DNA of 64,000 nt. Origin: Massilia aurea (GTDB lineage: Bacteria > Pseudomonadota > Gammaproteobacteria > Burkholderiales > Burkholderiaceae_D). Shown one piece after another: positions 46,662 through 56,883 of the stretch. Where the stretch lies: contig NZ_JACHBX010000001.1 of assembly GCF_014200505.1 (NCBI RefSeq), forward strand, positions 62,001 to 126,000, written 5' to 3'. A program made the position numbers and the translations under genes. The notes under the pieces are model-generated. The model was given only the letters and a program-made list of their open reading frames with translations, made no database searches and had not been told where the DNA came from. Each line of letters opens with the position of its first letter. Position 1 is the stretch's first letter.

Positions 46662-49523
46662 ATGGCGAGTAACAACGTAGCCCAATTTGCCACCGAGCTG
46701 AAGATGCCTGCAGACCTGCTGCTGACGCAGCTGCGCTCGGCCGGCGTCGAAAAAAGTTCGACGTCAGATCCGTTGTCGAAAGATGATAAGGACAAGCTGC
46801 TGAACCATCTGCGTCGTACCCACGGCGCGAGCGACACCGGTGAAAAGAAAAAGATCACGGTAACGCGCAAGGAAACCAGCGAAATCAAGCAAGCTGATTC
46901 GTCGGGCAAATCGCGCACCATCCAGGTCGAAGTCCGCAAGAAGCGCACCTTCGTGCAGCGCGACGACCTGGTCACGACCAAAGCACCTGAAGAGCCAGTC
47001 GTCGACGTTGCTGAACAAGCACGTCGCGAAGAGGAAGCAGCGCGCCAGAACGAAGCGATCGCCCGCCAAGAGGCTGATCTGCGCGAGAAGCAAGAGCGCC
47101 TGATCAAACTCGAAGCCGAAGAAAAGGCGCAAGCCCAGGCAGCGCAAGAGCAGGCCAAGCGCGATGCGGCTGAACAGGCCAAGCGTGACGCCGCCGAGAA
47201 ATCGGCTGCTGCTGCCGTGGCTGCCGGTGCTGCCAAGGAAGCTGCTGCCGGCGCGAAAGAAGCCGCTGCCGGTGCTGCTGCTGATGAGTCGGCCAAGCGC
47301 GCCGCTGAAGAAGTCAAGGCCCGCAATGAAGCGGCAAGCAAGGAAGCGGCCGAACGCGTTGCCGCTACCGAGCGCGCACGCAAGGCCGTGGCCGATGAAG
47401 TCGCGCAGATCAAGCTGATGATGAGTCAGCCGCGCCGCGTCATCAAGGCACCTGAGCCAGCACCGAAGCCGGTCGTCGCACCAGCGGCCCCAGCCGGTAC
47501 GCTGCACAAGCCTGCTGACAAGAAGCCTGGCGAAGTCAAGAAAGACGACGCCAAGAAGCCTGGCGACAAGAAGTCGATCAAGTCGGCCAATGTGTCGTCG
47601 ACCTGGTCGGACGATGCTAAAAAGCGTGGCGGCCCGAGCGTGAAAACGCGCGGCGGCGCAGGCAGCAGCACCGGTGGCCGTGACGGCTGGCGTGCTGGTG
47701 GCGGCCGTGGTGGTCGTCGTGGTCATGATGACCGCGAGACCAACTTCCAGGCGCCAACCGAAGCGATCGTGCGCGATGTGCACGTGCCGGAAACCATCAC
47801 CGTGGCCGAACTGGCCCACAAGATGGCGATCAAGGCATCGGAAGTCATCAAGCAACTGATGAAGCTGGGCCAGATGTGCACGATGAACCAGGTGCTCGAT
47901 CAAGAGACCGCGATGATCCTGGTGGAAGAGATGGGCCACAAGGCCTTCGCTGCTGCCGAGGATGATCCGGAAGCACTGCTGGCTGACAACGGCGAGCACG
48001 CCGAGTTCGAATCGACCTCGCGCGCACCGGTCGTCACCGTCATGGGTCACGTCGACCATGGTAAGACGTCGCTGCTGGATTACATCCGTCGCGCCAAGGT
48101 TGCTTCGGGCGAAGCCGGTGGTATTACCCAGCACATCGGTGCATACCACGTGGATACGCCACGCGGCATGATCACCTTCCTTGACACCCCGGGTCACGAG
48201 GCGTTCACCGCCATGCGTGCCCGTGGTGCCAAGGCGACCGACATCGTCATCCTGGTGGTGGCGGCGGACGACGGCGTGATGCCGCAAACCAAAGAGGCAA
48301 TTGCTCACGCAAAAGCCGCTGGTGTGCCGCTGGTCGTGGCGATCAACAAGATCGACAAGCCGGGCGCCAACGCCGACCGCGTCACGCAAGAGCTGGTCGC
48401 TGAAGGTGTCGTGCCTGAAGAATACGGTGGCGAATCGCCATTCGTGCCGGTGTCGGCAAAAATCGGTACCGGCATCGACGATCTGCTGGAGCAAGTGCTG
48501 CTGCAGGCCGAAGTGCTGGAACTGAAGGCACCGACCGAAGCGCCGGCCCGTGGCCTGGTGGTCGAAGCCCGTCTGGACAAGGGCCGCGGCCCGGTGGCAA
48601 CGATCCTGGTGCAGTCGGGTACCCTGAAGCGCGGCGACGTCGTGCTGGCGGGTTCGTCGTTCGGTCGTGTTCGTGCCATGCTGGACGAAAACGGCAAGGC
48701 CGTCACCTCGGCTGGCCCATCGATCCCGGTCGAAATCCAGGGTCTGACCGAAGTGCCGACCGCTGGCGAAGAAGTCATGGTCATGGCCGACGAGCGCAAG
48801 GCGCGTGAAATCGCCCTGTTCCGTCAAGGTAAGTTCCGTGACGTGAAGCTGGCCAAGCAGCAAGCCGCGAAGCTCGAGAACATGTTCGAGCAAATGGCCG
48901 AAGGCGAAATCAAGAACCTGCCGCTCATCGTCAAGACCGATGTGCAGGGTTCGCAAGAAGCACTGGTCGGTTCGCTGCAGAAGCTGTCGACCTCGGAAGT
49001 GCGGGTCCAGATCGTGCACGCAGCGGTCGGCGGCATCACCGAGTCGGACGTCAACCTGGCAACCGCGTCGAAGGCAGTCATCATTGGCTTCAATGCCCGT
49101 GCCGATGCCCAGGCGCGCAAGCTGGCCGAGTCGAATGGTGTGGACATTCGTTACTACAGCATCATTTACGATGCCATCGACGAAGTCCGTACCGCTCTGT
49201 CGGGCATGCTGGCGCCAGAAAAGCGCGAGACTATCACCGGTCAGGTCGAGATTCGCCAGGTCATCCTGGTCTCGAAAGTCGGCGCGATTGCCGGTTGCCT
49301 GGTCACCGATGGTGTCGTCAAGCGTTCGTCGTCGGTCCGTCTGCTGCGCAACAACATTGTGCTGTGGACTGGCGAAATCGATTCGCTCAAGCGCTTCAAG
49401 GACGACGCAAAAGAAGTGCGCGCCGGTCTCGAGTGCGGCCTGTCGCTCAAGGGCCAGAACGAAATCCAGGTCGGCGACGTCCTGGAAGTGTTCGAAGTCA
49501 CCGAAGTGGCACGTACGCTGTAA
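46662..49523 (+). CDS. infB: Translation initiation factor IF-2
   Basis: A 953-residue GTPase that brings initiator fMet-tRNA to the 30S subunit and promotes 50S joining. The N-terminal IF2_N domain is followed by a long Ala/Glu/Lys-rich coiled region (residues about 115-260) and a Gly/Arg-rich stretch near 320-350. The GTPase domain has G1 GHVDHGKTS near residue 462, G3 DTPGHE near 508 and G4 NKID near 562. The C-terminal domains end [22 protein letters not shown] ribosome-binding site precedes the ATG. It follows nusA by 44 bases. Confidence 0.97.
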   Translation: MASNNVAQFATELKMPADLLLTQLRSAGVEKSSTSDPLSKDDKDKLLNHLRRTHGASDTGEKKKITVTRKETSEIKQADSSGKSRTIQVEVRKKRTFVQRDDLVTTKAPEEPVVDVAEQARREEEAARQNEAIARQEADLREKQERLIKLEAEEKAQAQAAQEQAKRDAAEQAKRDAAEKSAAAAVAAGAAKEAAAGAKEAAAGAAADESAKRAAEEVKARNEAASKEAAERVAATERARKAVADEVAQIKLMMSQPRRVIKAPEPAPKPVVAPAAPAGTLHKPADKKPGEVKKDDAKKPGDKKSIKSANVSSTWSDDAKKRGGPSVKTRGGAGSSTGGRDGWRAGGGRGGRRGHDDRETNFQAPTEAIVRDVHVPETITVAELAHKMAIKASEVIKQLMKLGQMCTMNQVLDQETAMILVEEMGHKAFAAAEDDPEALLADNGEHAEFESTSRAPVVTVMGHVDHGKTSLLDYIRRAKVASGEAGGITQHIGAYHVDTPRGMITFLDTPGHEAFTAMRARGAKATDIVILVVAADDGVMPQTKEAIAHAKAAGVPLVVAINKIDKPGANADRVTQELVAEGVVPEEYGGESPFVPVSAKIGTGIDDLLEQVLLQAEVLELKAPTEAPARGLVVEARLDKGRGPVATILVQSGTLKRGDVVLAGSSFGRVRAMLDENGKAVTSAGPSIPVEIQGLTEVPTAGEEVMVMADERKAREIALFRQGKFRDVKLAKQQAAKLENMFEQMAEGEIKNLPLIVKTDVQGSQEALVGSLQKLSTSEVRVQIVHAAVGGITESDVNLATASKAVIIGFNARADAQARKLAESNGVDIRYYSIIYDAIDEVRTALSGMLAPEKRETITGQVEIRQVILVSKVGAIAGCLVTDGVVKRSSSVRLLRNNIVLWTGEIDSLKRFKDDAKEVRAGLECGLSLKGQNEIQVGDVLEVFEVTEVARTL

Positions 49524-49544
49524 GCGACACGTTGGCGTAACATG

Positions 49545-49594
49545 GGGGCCAGGACGCTTCGCGGCAACGTCGCGAAGGGCCTGGCCCCTTTTTT
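49545..49594 (+). terminator. Intrinsic terminator after infB
   Basis: GGGGCCAGG and CCTGGCCCC arms, with a further inner stem (CTTCGCG / CGCGAAG), and six T residues. It lies inside the otherwise conserved infB-rbfA junction. Confidence 0.88.
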
Positions 49595-49636
49595 CGCTGC
49601 CGGCCTCGATGTAAGCGTTGGCCTGCAGCCCCTGCA

Positions 49637-49741
49637 CGTCGTTCCCGCGAAGGCGGGAACCCAAGTTCATTTGCGCAGCCAGGAGTTCCATCGGTGTGGC
49701 TGTGCGTACATGCTTGGGTTCCCGCCTGCGCGGGAACGACG
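49637..49741. repeat. Pair of inverted palindromic elements (REPIN-like) between infB and rbfA
   Basis: Two palindromes of the GTTCCCGCG-aa-GGCGGGAAC type (49637-49665 and 49713-49741) are arranged head to head about 47 bp apart. Each can fold alone, and the two can pair with each other. Sequences of this kind are dispersed in many proteobacterial genomes. Copy number elsewhere cannot be judged from this window. Confidence 0.75.
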
Positions 49742-49781
49742 GCAAGTGAAGCAAACAAAAGAACAATGAGCGGTACATATC

Positions 49782-50273
49782 ATGGCTAAACACAGCAAAA
49801 GCATTCCCAAGCGCGGCCTGCGCGTGGCCGACCAGATCCAGAAGGATCTGTCGGAACTCATCGCCTTCGAACTGAAGGACCCTCGCGTCGGCATGGTCAC
49901 GATCAGCGAAGTGCAACTGACCCCCGACTATGCCCACGCCAAGGTGTATTTCACCTTGCTCAAGGATGGCGTGGAAGAAGTCAAGCAGACGCAGGAAGGC
50001 CTGAACAAGGCGTCCGGCTACCTGCGCAATATGCTGGGCAAGCGCCTGCACATCCACACACTGCCGGCGCTGCACTTCGTGCATGACACGTCGACCGTGC
50101 GCGGCTTGCAGATGTCGGCCCTGATCGACCAGGCCAATGCGACGCGCTCGAAGGATGACCCGGAATCGAATCCGGCGCCTGAGGTGGACGTCGACCTGGA
50201 CCAGTCGCAGGATCAGGATCAGGATCAGGACAGCGATGCTGGTGACGACGCCGACAAGGCGAACAAAGCGTGA
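49782..50273 (+). CDS. rbfA: 30S ribosome-binding factor RbfA
   Basis: A 163-residue cold-shock and 30S-maturation factor with a KH-type fold. Conserved parts are [42 protein letters not shown] (core [13 protein letters not shown]) and [11 protein letters not shown]. The last 40 or so residues form an acidic tail with a QDQDQDQD run encoded by a 6-bp tandem repeat; E. coli RbfA is only 133 residues. The stop overlaps the GTG start of truB. It is separated from infB by a terminator and a repeat pair, so it may have its own promoter. Confidence 0.95.
   Translation: MAKHSKSIPKRGLRVADQIQKDLSELIAFELKDPRVGMVTISEVQLTPDYAHAKVYFTLLKDGVEEVKQTQEGLNKASGYLRNMLGKRLHIHTLPALHFVHDTSTVRGLQMSALIDQANATRSKDDPESNPAPEVDVDLDQSQDQDQDQDSDAGDDADKANKA
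50208..50231 (+). repeat. 6-bp tandem repeat within rbfA
   Basis: Three copies of CAGGAT plus one CAGGAC encode the Gln-Asp run of the RbfA tail. Being a multiple of three, copy-number change would lengthen or shorten the tail without a frameshift. Confidence 0.85.
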
Positions 50274-51196
50274 ACGGTCGGCCCGCCAAAAAACCGCGCG
50301 ACCTAGTCAATGGCGTGCTGTTGCTCGACAAGCCGGTAGGCTTTTCGTCCAATGACGCGCTGATCAAGGCAAAGCGCGTGCTCAATGCGAAAAAGGCCGG
50401 CCACACCGGCACGCTCGACCCGTTTGCCACTGGTCTCTTGCCGCTGTGCTTTGGCGAAGCGACCAAGTTTTCGCAGGATTTGCTGGAGTCGGACAAGACC
50501 TATCTGGCCACCGTCCACCTGGGGATCACGACGACCACCGGCGACACGGAAGGCGAGGCCGTCGAGACGAAACCGGTGGACGTGACGCTGGACCAGATCG
50601 AAGCCGCACTGGCCCGCTACCGCGGCCCGATCCTGCAGACGCCGCCAATGTACTCGGCGCTCAAGCGCGACGGCAAGGCGCTGTACGAATACGCGCGCGA
50701 AGGCATCGTGCTCGAGCGCGAAGCGCGACCCGTGACGATCCATTCGCTAACGCTTGTTGCCTACGACGCGCCGTTCCTGAAGATCGCCGTCACCTGCAGC
50801 AAGGGCACGTATGTGCGCGTGCTGGGGGAGGACATCGGCGCCGCGCTCGGTTGCGGCGCGCACCTGAACGCGCTGCGCCGGACCGAGGTCGGGCCGTTGA
50901 CGATCGAGGGCATGATCACGCTGGACGATCTGCTGGCGCACCCGGACCCGTTGTCGCTGCTACAGCCGGTCGATGCTTTGCTGTCGAGTTTCCCGGCGCT
51001 CGAGCTCACGCCCGAGCTGGCGCGCCGTTTTCTGCAAGGCCAGCGCCTGGCGCTCGGCAAGGAAGAGATCACCGTTCCCGAACAGCAGGGCAGGGTGCGC
51101 ATCTATCACGATGGCAGCCTGCTGGGCACCGGCATTCTCGGTGAGTATGCGATCCTGGCGCCCGAGCGCCTGATCTCGACCGCGCCGCAGGGTTGA
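50270..51196 (+). CDS. truB: tRNA pseudouridine(55) synthase TruB
   Basis: A 308-residue enzyme that isomerises U55 in the T-loop of tRNAs. The N-terminal [17 protein letters not shown] is typical, the catalytic Asp50 lies in [16 protein letters not shown], and [14 protein letters not shown] is the second family block. A C-terminal PUA-like region follows, with [14 protein letters not shown]. The GTG start overlaps the rbfA stop (GTGA), so translation is coupled. It ends the operon; no hairpin terminator is evident in the 51197-51300 stretch. Confidence 0.96.
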   Translation: MNGRPAKKPRDLVNGVLLLDKPVGFSSNDALIKAKRVLNAKKAGHTGTLDPFATGLLPLCFGEATKFSQDLLESDKTYLATVHLGITTTTGDTEGEAVETKPVDVTLDQIEAALARYRGPILQTPPMYSALKRDGKALYEYAREGIVLEREARPVTIHSLTLVAYDAPFLKIAVTCSKGTYVRVLGEDIGAALGCGAHLNALRRTEVGPLTIEGMITLDDLLAHPDPLSLLQPVDALLSSFPALELTPELARRFLQGQRLALGKEEITVPEQQGRVRIYHDGSLLGTGILGEYAILAPERLISTAPQG

Positions 51197-51485
51197 TGTC
51201 ACGCGGCAGTCATAAACGGGCGCTACCCTTGCAGGCAGCGCCCCGTCTGCCCAATGACTGGGCAAGCTCTTGAAATACCTCGCTATTTCCAGCCACCCCG
51301 GTTAGAGCGGCACTTTACCTGTTATACTAGTCGGTTTCCGAAATCAGCAAGTGCGCGGCAACTTCGCAGCACCATCGCGGCAACATCGTGGCAGCACCGC
51401 AGCAGTACTGTAGAAACATCGCGGTACAGCGCAGCAGATACTCGGCAGATCGTACACTTCCGTACAACGCAACTTCTCAGAGACC
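51197..51485 (+). promoter_or_regulatory. typA upstream region with extended -10 promoter and short repeats
   Basis: TGT-TATACT at 51320-51328 fits an extended -10 about 155 nt before typA. The leader carries two adjacent related units of 22-23 bp (starting CGCGGCAAC at 51354 and 51376, each with a GCAGCACC part) and further GCAGCAG copies. No -35 is clear. Confidence 0.5.
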
Positions 51486-53318
51486 ATGTCAAACACCAAA
51501 CGCGCGATTCGTAATATCGCAATCATCGCCCACGTTGACCACGGCAAAACCACCCTGGTGGACATGCTGCTGCGTCAATCCGGTACGTTCCGTGAAAATC
51601 AGCAGGTGGAAACCCGCGTGATGGACTCGAACGACCTCGAAAAAGAACGCGGCATCACCATTCTGTCGAAGAACTGCGCTGTCGAGTACGAAGGTACCCA
51701 CATCAACATCGTCGACACCCCCGGCCACGCCGACTTCGGCGGTGAAGTCGAGCGCGTGCTGTCGATGGTTGACTCCGTGCTGCTGCTGGTCGATGCGCAA
51801 GAAGGCCCGATGCCACAGACCCGCTTCGTGACCCGCAAGGCACTGGCCCTGGGCCTGAAGCCAATCGTCGTCGTCAACAAGGTCGATCGTCCAGGCGCGC
51901 GCGCTGAATGGGCCATCAACCAGACGTTCGAACTGTTCGACAAGCTCGGCGCGACCGACGAACAGCTGGACTTCCCGATCGTCTACGCATCGGGTCTGAA
52001 CGGCTATGCCGGCCTGACCGAAGATGTCCGCGAAGGCGACATGAAGCCGCTGTTCGAAGCGATCCTGCAACACGTGCCAGTCCGTGACGACAATCCGGAC
52101 GGTCCGCTGCAGATGCAAGTCACGTCGCTCGACTACTCGTCGTACGTCGGTAAGATCGGCATTGGCCGTATCTCGCGCGGCCGTATCAAGGCTGGCCAGG
52201 ACGTCGTCGTCGTGAACGGCCCAGGCGCAACCCCGATCAAGGGCCGCATCAACCAGGTCCTGAACTTCAAGGGTCTGGAGCGCGTGCTGGTCGATGAAGC
52301 CGTCGCTGGCGACATCGTCCTGATCAACGGTATCGAAGAAATCGGCATCGGTTCGACCATCTGCGCACCGGACACCCCGGACGCACTCGAAATGCTGACC
52401 GTCGACGAGCCAACGCTGACCATGAACTTCATGGTCAACAACTCGCCACTGGCCGGCCGCGAAGGCAAGTTCGTCACCAGCCGTCAGCTGCGCGAACGCC
52501 TCGACCGCGAACTGAAAGCCAACGTCGCGCTGCGCGTTTCGCCAACCGACGACGACACGATCTTCGAAGTGTCGGGCCGCGGCGAGCTGCACCTGACGAT
52601 TCTGCTGGAAAACATGCGTCGCGAAGGCTTCGAGCTGGCCGTGTCGCGTCCACGCGTCGTGTTCAAGATGGTCGATGGCGTGCGCCATGAGCCGTTCGAG
52701 AGCCTGTCGGTTGACGTCGAAGAAGCCAACCAGGGCGGCGTGATGGAAGAACTGGGCCGTCGTCGTGGCGACCTGCAGAACATGGAATCGGATGGCAAGG
52801 GCCGCGTGCGTCTTGAGTACCTGATCCCGGCGCGTGGCCTGATCGGCTTCCAGGGCGAATTCATGACCCTGACCCGCGGCACCGGCCTGATGAGCCACGT
52901 GTTCCACGAGTACGCACCAGTCGACAACAGCAAGGGCGAAATGGCCGGCCGTCGTAACGGCGTGCTGATCTCGCAGGATGACGGCGCTGCCGTTGCCTAC
53001 GCCATCTGGAAACTGCAGGATCGCGGCCGTATGTTCGTGTCGCACAACGATCCAGTGTACGAAGGCATGGTCATCGGCATCCACTCGCGTGACAACGACC
53101 TGGTCGTGAACCCGATCAAGGGCAAGCAGCTGACCAACGTGCGTTCGTCGGGTACCGACGAAGCGGTGCGCCTGGTGCCACCAATTCAGATGTCGCTGGA
53201 ATACGCCGTCGAATTCATCGAGGACGACGAACTGGTCGAGATCACCCCGAAGAGCATTCGTCTGCGCAAGCGCTACCTGAAAGAGCACGAGCGCAAGAAG
53301 GCCAACCGCGAAGGTTAA
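51486..53318 (+). CDS. typA: Translational GTPase TypA/BipA
   Basis: A 610-residue ribosome-binding GTPase of the elongation-factor family that helps 50S assembly and growth under stress such as cold. GTPase motifs: G1 [12 protein letters not shown] near residue 15, the switch [10 protein letters not shown]3 [16 protein letters not shown] and G4 NKVDRPGAR. The EF-G-like domains follow, with [20 protein letters not shown] and the BipA-specific C-terminal region ([25 protein letters not shown]). Length is typical. Two hairpins follow its stop. Confidence 0.97.
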   Translation: MSNTKRAIRNIAIIAHVDHGKTTLVDMLLRQSGTFRENQQVETRVMDSNDLEKERGITILSKNCAVEYEGTHINIVDTPGHADFGGEVERVLSMVDSVLLLVDAQEGPMPQTRFVTRKALALGLKPIVVVNKVDRPGARAEWAINQTFELFDKLGATDEQLDFPIVYASGLNGYAGLTEDVREGDMKPLFEAILQHVPVRDDNPDGPLQMQVTSLDYSSYVGKIGIGRISRGRIKAGQDVVVVNGPGATPIKGRINQVLNFKGLERVLVDEAVAGDIVLINGIEEIGIGSTICAPDTPDALEMLTVDEPTLTMNFMVNNSPLAGREGKFVTSRQLRERLDRELKANVALRVSPTDDDTIFEVSGRGELHLTILLENMRREGFELAVSRPRVVFKMVDGVRHEPFESLSVDVEEANQGGVMEELGRRRGDLQNMESDGKGRVRLEYLIPARGLIGFQGEFMTLTRGTGLMSHVFHEYAPVDNSKGEMAGRRNGVLISQDDGAAVAYAIWKLQDRGRMFVSHNDPVYEGMVIGIHSRDNDLVVNPIKGKQLTNVRSSGTDEAVRLVPPIQMSLEYAVEFIEDDELVEITPKSIRLRKRYLKEHERKKANREG

Positions 53319-53329
53319 TGCCTTCCCCT

Positions 53330-53353
53330 CACCGGCAATCGAGATTGCCGGTG
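53330..53353 (+). terminator. Hairpin after typA
   Basis: CACCGGCAATC and GATTGCCGGTG arms around a GA loop form a perfect 11-bp stem. The following A-rich stretch is not a T run, so it is probably an accessory hairpin in front of the true terminator. Confidence 0.6.
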
Positions 53354-53356
53354 AAT

Positions 53357-53390
53357 AAAAAAACCCCGCTGCATGCAGCGGGGTTTTTTT
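53357..53390. terminator. Bidirectional terminator between typA and the flg cluster
   Basis: A 20-bp perfect palindrome (CCCCGCTGCA / TGCAGCGGGG) with an A run on the left and a T run on the right. It serves typA and, on the other strand, the end of the flagellar cluster. Confidence 0.93.
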
Positions 53391-53449
53391 ATTCATCAAC
53401 GCGATGCGCTGAATGAGCGCGATGTCAGGCGTCCAACTGGTGGCAAGTG

Positions 53450-54478
53450 TCAGCGCAACCCGAGTAGCGCCTGTACCCGCTCGCGGCTGACACCGACCAG
53501 CGCCGACGTGATGGCCAGCAGCGACTGGTAATCGTGGCTGGTGGCGGTGTCGGAAAAATCCGCGGCCAGCAGCGCCAGTTCGGCTTGTGGCAGCTCGGGT
53601 TGCGCCGTGCGCGCTGTCGCCTGACTCAAGGCGAGGGCAGCGGCATCCTGTGAGCGGCGCACGCGCGCCAGCGCTTGCACCACCTCGCGCAGACCCTGGC
53701 GCAGGGCGTCCGGATTACCCAGTTGCCATTCCCGTGGGGCCAGCGAGGCTGGCAGCGCGGTCGTGTCGACGCGGCCACGGCCCGTCACGGCGATGGCGTC
53801 CTTGACGCCGTCGAACGTGGCTTCCGGCGTCGTGAAGACGAGCGTGCGCTCTGTGTCGAGCCCGGCGCGGATGCCGACCGGCGCCAGCGTGCGATCCAGG
53901 CGCCGGGCGATCTCTTCCTCGGTCATGCCCGGTTCGAAGGTGGCCGCCAGTTGCGGGCCGCCGATGCTGCCGACCGAAAAGCCCAGGGTCTGGCGGCCGG
54001 CAGCCTGCAGGCTGGCGATGTCCAGCCCCTCGATACGAAAACGTTGTTGCGCGACGCGGTCGCCGTCAAAGCCCAGCTCGGCATCGAGCCCGGCGCCGCC
54101 TTCGCTGCGGCGGGTGTCGAGCGTGTCGCCCAGTTGGCGCGCCCGCGCTTCGAGCTGGCGCGACGCGGCGCCGCGCCCGGCCAGGCGCGTGGAGAGGTCA
54201 GCCTTGAGCGCTTCGAGCTGGGCAGCGATGCGCGCCAGATAGTCGAGTGCCTGCTGGGCTTGCGCCACGCCGGTTTGAAGATCGGGGCCATGTGCAGCGC
54301 TGCGGCGCGGTGCGCGCGCAGTGGCCGCCGCAGTGGACGCCGCCGCCAGTTCGGCTGCAGATGGCTGTGGGGCGACGGCCCGGGCCGCCATGGCGCCAGC
54401 GCGCATGACGCCGCCTGGCGTGCTGCTACCCGGAACGGCCGGTGGGGTAATGGTGCGGGTCAGGGCGTCCATGGGCAT
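53450..54478 (-). CDS. Unrecognised protein at the end of the flg cluster
   Basis: A 342-residue protein I cannot assign. Residues about 1-60 are Ala/Pro-rich and probably unstructured. Residues about 68-115 form a helix rich in Gln, Ala and Leu (VAQAQQALDYLARIAAQLEA) like the terminal helices of flagellin-type proteins. A middle domain follows, with IGGPQLAATFEPGMTEEEIA and LVFTTPEATFDGVKDAIAV. A C-terminal helical part ends SRERVQALLGLR. There is no signal peptide. Its ATG overlaps the flgL stop (TGATG), so it is co-translated with flgL. A flagellar export, junction or chaperone role is possible but is inference from context only. Confidence 0.75.
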   Translation of the reverse strand: MPMDALTRTITPPAVPGSSTPGGVMRAGAMAARAVAPQPSAAELAAASTAAATARAPRRSAAHGPDLQTGVAQAQQALDYLARIAAQLEALKADLSTRLAGRGAASRQLEARARQLGDTLDTRRSEGGAGLDAELGFDGDRVAQQRFRIEGLDIASLQAAGRQTLGFSVGSIGGPQLAATFEPGMTEEEIARRLDRTLAPVGIRAGLDTERTLVFTTPEATFDGVKDAIAVTGRGRVDTTALPASLAPREWQLGNPDALRQGLREVVQALARVRRSQDAAALALSQATARTAQPELPQAELALLAADFSDTATSHDYQSLLAITSALVGVSRERVQALLGLR

Positions 54479-55389
54479 CAGAGCGCATCGAACAGCGACA
54501 GGTTGCCGATCTTGGCGTAGGCCTTGTAAGTCGCCTGCAGGGCCGATGAATAGCCGCTGAGCTCAGTCGCCGCGAGGCCGACATCGAGCTGGCCAATGTC
54601 GGTGATGGCCATCTTGTTCGACAGGCTGATGTTGGCGTGGTTGTCGTCGAGCGTGCGGATGACGTTCTGGCGTCCGCCCAACGTGGCCACCTTGCTCGAG
54701 ACCAGGCCCTGGGTCGTATCGAAGCCGTCCAGATTCGCCGTCAGCACCGCGCGCACGGCAGGATCGTTGGCGCTCGCGCCCGGTGCGGACAGCACGCGGA
54801 TGCTTTCGTCGAGCTGGTTCAGCAGCGATTCCAGGCCCGCCAGGTCTTCGTTGGCAGGCTGGGTCAGGCCGTTGCCGACCGTGACGTTCTGGCTGTTGCT
54901 GTTGCCCGCATACGTGTAGCGCGCGCCTGCTGCGGCGGCCGGATCGAAGACCAGCGGCGCAGTCCGGGTCAGGGTGCCCGAGAACAAATGATTGCCCTCA
55001 TTGTCGACCGTGTTGGCGGTAAAGAACAGGCTGTCGCGCACGGCCTGCAGTGGCGCGAGCATCGCTTTCAGGTCGGCCGGTGCATTGCTGCCGTCGGAGG
55101 CCCAGACCAGCAGGTCGCGCCCCTCGGTCATCTCGTTCACCATATTGCTCAGGTAGCCTTCCGACTTGGACAGGCGCAGTTGCAGGGCGCCGATATTGTC
55201 GCGGTATTGCTGGACCGACGATTCCTCGCGCTCCAGGCGCGACAGGCGCACGCTGTCGACCGGGTCGTCCGACGGCAGCAGGATGCGCTTGTTGCTCGCG
55301 ATCTGCTGCATGATCTGGCTGACCTGCTCCTGGTTGACCTGGAGCGAGGCGTTCATCGTCGATTGGTACTGGGAAGTGGCGATACGCAT
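54478..55389 (-). CDS. flgL: Flagellar hook-associated protein 3 (hook-filament junction)
   Basis: A 303-residue FlgL, the junction protein between FlgK and the filament. The N-terminus (MRIATSQYQSTMNASLQVNQ) and C-terminus (LQATYKAYAKIGNLSLFDAL) are the flagellin-like D0 helices of this family. SNKRILLPSDDPVDSVRLSRLERE near residue 32 (core LLPSDDPVDSVR) is also diagnostic. The size is near the 317 of E. coli FlgL. It follows flgK by ten bases and its stop overlaps the next start. Confidence 0.94.
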   Translation of the reverse strand: MRIATSQYQSTMNASLQVNQEQVSQIMQQIASNKRILLPSDDPVDSVRLSRLEREESSVQQYRDNIGALQLRLSKSEGYLSNMVNEMTEGRDLLVWASDGSNAPADLKAMLAPLQAVRDSLFFTANTVDNEGNHLFSGTLTRTAPLVFDPAAAAGARYTYAGNSNSQNVTVGNGLTQPANEDLAGLESLLNQLDESIRVLSAPGASANDPAVRAVLTANLDGFDTTQGLVSSKVATLGGRQNVIRTLDDNHANISLSNKMAITDIGQLDVGLAATELSGYSSALQATYKAYAKIGNLSLFDAL

Positions 55390-55399
55390 GATTTTTCCT

Positions 55400-56785
55400 T
55401 TAGCCCATCATCGCGAGCGTGGCGTCGAACATCGAATTGGCAATCGAGATTACCCGCATGTTCGCTTCGTACATCCGCTGCAGTTCCACCAGCTTGACCG
55501 CTTCTTCGTCTTCGTTGACGCCGCTGGTCGACTGCCAGTCGTCGATCGATTGCGTGCGTACGGTGTCAGTAGTCTTCAGCGATGCTTTATTGAGTTTGCT
55601 GTCGATGGCCAGTTTGCCCAGCAGCTGGGTATCGGCGTCGCTCAGCAGGACGGTGCCGATGCCGGGCAGCGTGACCGGCTGGCCCTTCAACGCGGCAAGC
55701 TGTTGCAGATTGCCGGTGTCGCCGGGCGAGCCATCACTGGAAAAGGCGAGGTCTTCGGCCTTGAAGCCGGCGACGACCTTAAGGGCATTGGCGCCGGCGC
55801 CCGGGGTGTAGACGAACAACGGTGTACCGGGCACGGCGGGTCCGCTGGCGGGCGTGCTGTACCCGAGCGCCAGCTGGGCATTGACGCGCTCGGCAATGGT
55901 GCGGCCCAGCGTGTCGATATCGTCCTGCAGCGGCTTGAGGGTCGTGATTTCGTACTGGCTCAGGCCGCCGATCTGGCCGCCCATCCTGGTTGCGTCGAGC
56001 GCAAAGGTGGTATTCGCAAACGTGATCGAAAACGCCTGCGGCGCGTCGGCCGTCGCAGCGGCCTGGAGCGTGCCATGCATGCTGCCGATCACCAGTGCCT
56101 GGCCGCTCTTGAGCGAGACATCGCGGCTGCCGTCCGCGTTGGTCGATACTTCCAGCGCCATCCTGGATGCCAGCGCGTCGATAGCATTGTCGCGCGCATC
56201 GATGAGGCCAGACGCCGAGACCCCGCCCGCCTGGGTTTCCATGATCTGCCGGTTCAGGCTCGCGATCGTGCTGATGTCGCTGTTGGCCGAATCGACCAGC
56301 GCGCTGCGCTGCTGGCGCACCGATGTCAGCTGGGCGTTGAAAACATTATTCATGCCATTGATGCGCTCGCCCATCAGGCTGGCGGACGTGAGCACCTGCT
56401 GGCGCAGCGGGGTCGAGCCGGGGTCGCCAGCCACCGCGTTGATCGCCCTGAAGAAGGCATCGATGCCGGCCGACAGGCTGGCCGACGCGTCACCCATGAC
56501 GCTTTCGAGCTGGGTCAGGTAGGGCTGCGACTGGGCGTAGGCGCCTTGCTCCGATGCGGCGCGCCACATCGCCTGGCTCTTGTAGTTGTCCGAAAAGCGC
56601 ATCAGCGAACTGACCTCGACGCCATTGCCGGCCGAACGCCCGCTGGCATCCGGGCCCAACGACGTAAACAGCGCCGATTGCCGGGTGTATCCCTTGGTCT
56701 GCAGATTGGCGATGTTCTGGCTGCTGGCCGACAGCGCGATCTGGGCGGCGAGGGCGCCGGAAAGGGCGTTGTTGATGATCGTCAT
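55400..56785 (-). CDS. flgK: Flagellar hook-associated protein 1
   Basis: A 461-residue FlgK, the first junction protein on the hook. Visible: the N-terminal INNALSGALAAQIALSASSQNIANLQTKGYTRQ region (core SSQNIANLQTKGYTRQ) and the C-terminal SGVNEDEEAVKLVELQRMYEANMRVISIA (core EEAVKLVELQRMYEA). It is shorter than E. coli FlgK (547), the difference being in the variable middle domains. It lies 98 bases downstream of flgJ, the largest gap in the cluster, so a separate promoter is possible. Confidence 0.94.
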   Translation of the reverse strand: MTIINNALSGALAAQIALSASSQNIANLQTKGYTRQSALFTSLGPDASGRSAGNGVEVSSLMRFSDNYKSQAMWRAASEQGAYAQSQPYLTQLESVMGDASASLSAGIDAFFRAINAVAGDPGSTPLRQQVLTSASLMGERINGMNNVFNAQLTSVRQQRSALVDSANSDISTIASLNRQIMETQAGGVSASGLIDARDNAIDALASRMALEVSTNADGSRDVSLKSGQALVIGSMHGTLQAAATADAPQAFSITFANTTFALDATRMGGQIGGLSQYEITTLKPLQDDIDTLGRTIAERVNAQLALGYSTPASGPAVPGTPLFVYTPGAGANALKVVAGFKAEDLAFSSDGSPGDTGNLQQLAALKGQPVTLPGIGTVLLSDADTQLLGKLAIDSKLNKASLKTTDTVRTQSIDDWQSTSGVNEDEEAVKLVELQRMYEANMRVISIANSMFDATLAMMG

Positions 56786-56883
56786 GGGGGAACTCGTTTC
56801 GGATACAGGGTTAACCTGATAAGGCGACCAATTCTTGCCGCTTGTTAAGCTTTACTGCAGATTGGCGCTGCGGGTGCGAACGG

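Noticed and set aside
49637..49741. Possible CRISPR array
   Set aside because: There are only two copies, in inverted rather than direct orientation, so these are palindromic repeat elements.
46764..50084. Minus-strand open reading frame of about 1100 codons opposite infB and rbfA
   Set aside because: It is antisense to highly conserved translation genes and runs through a terminator and repeat elements. No protein family is recognisable.
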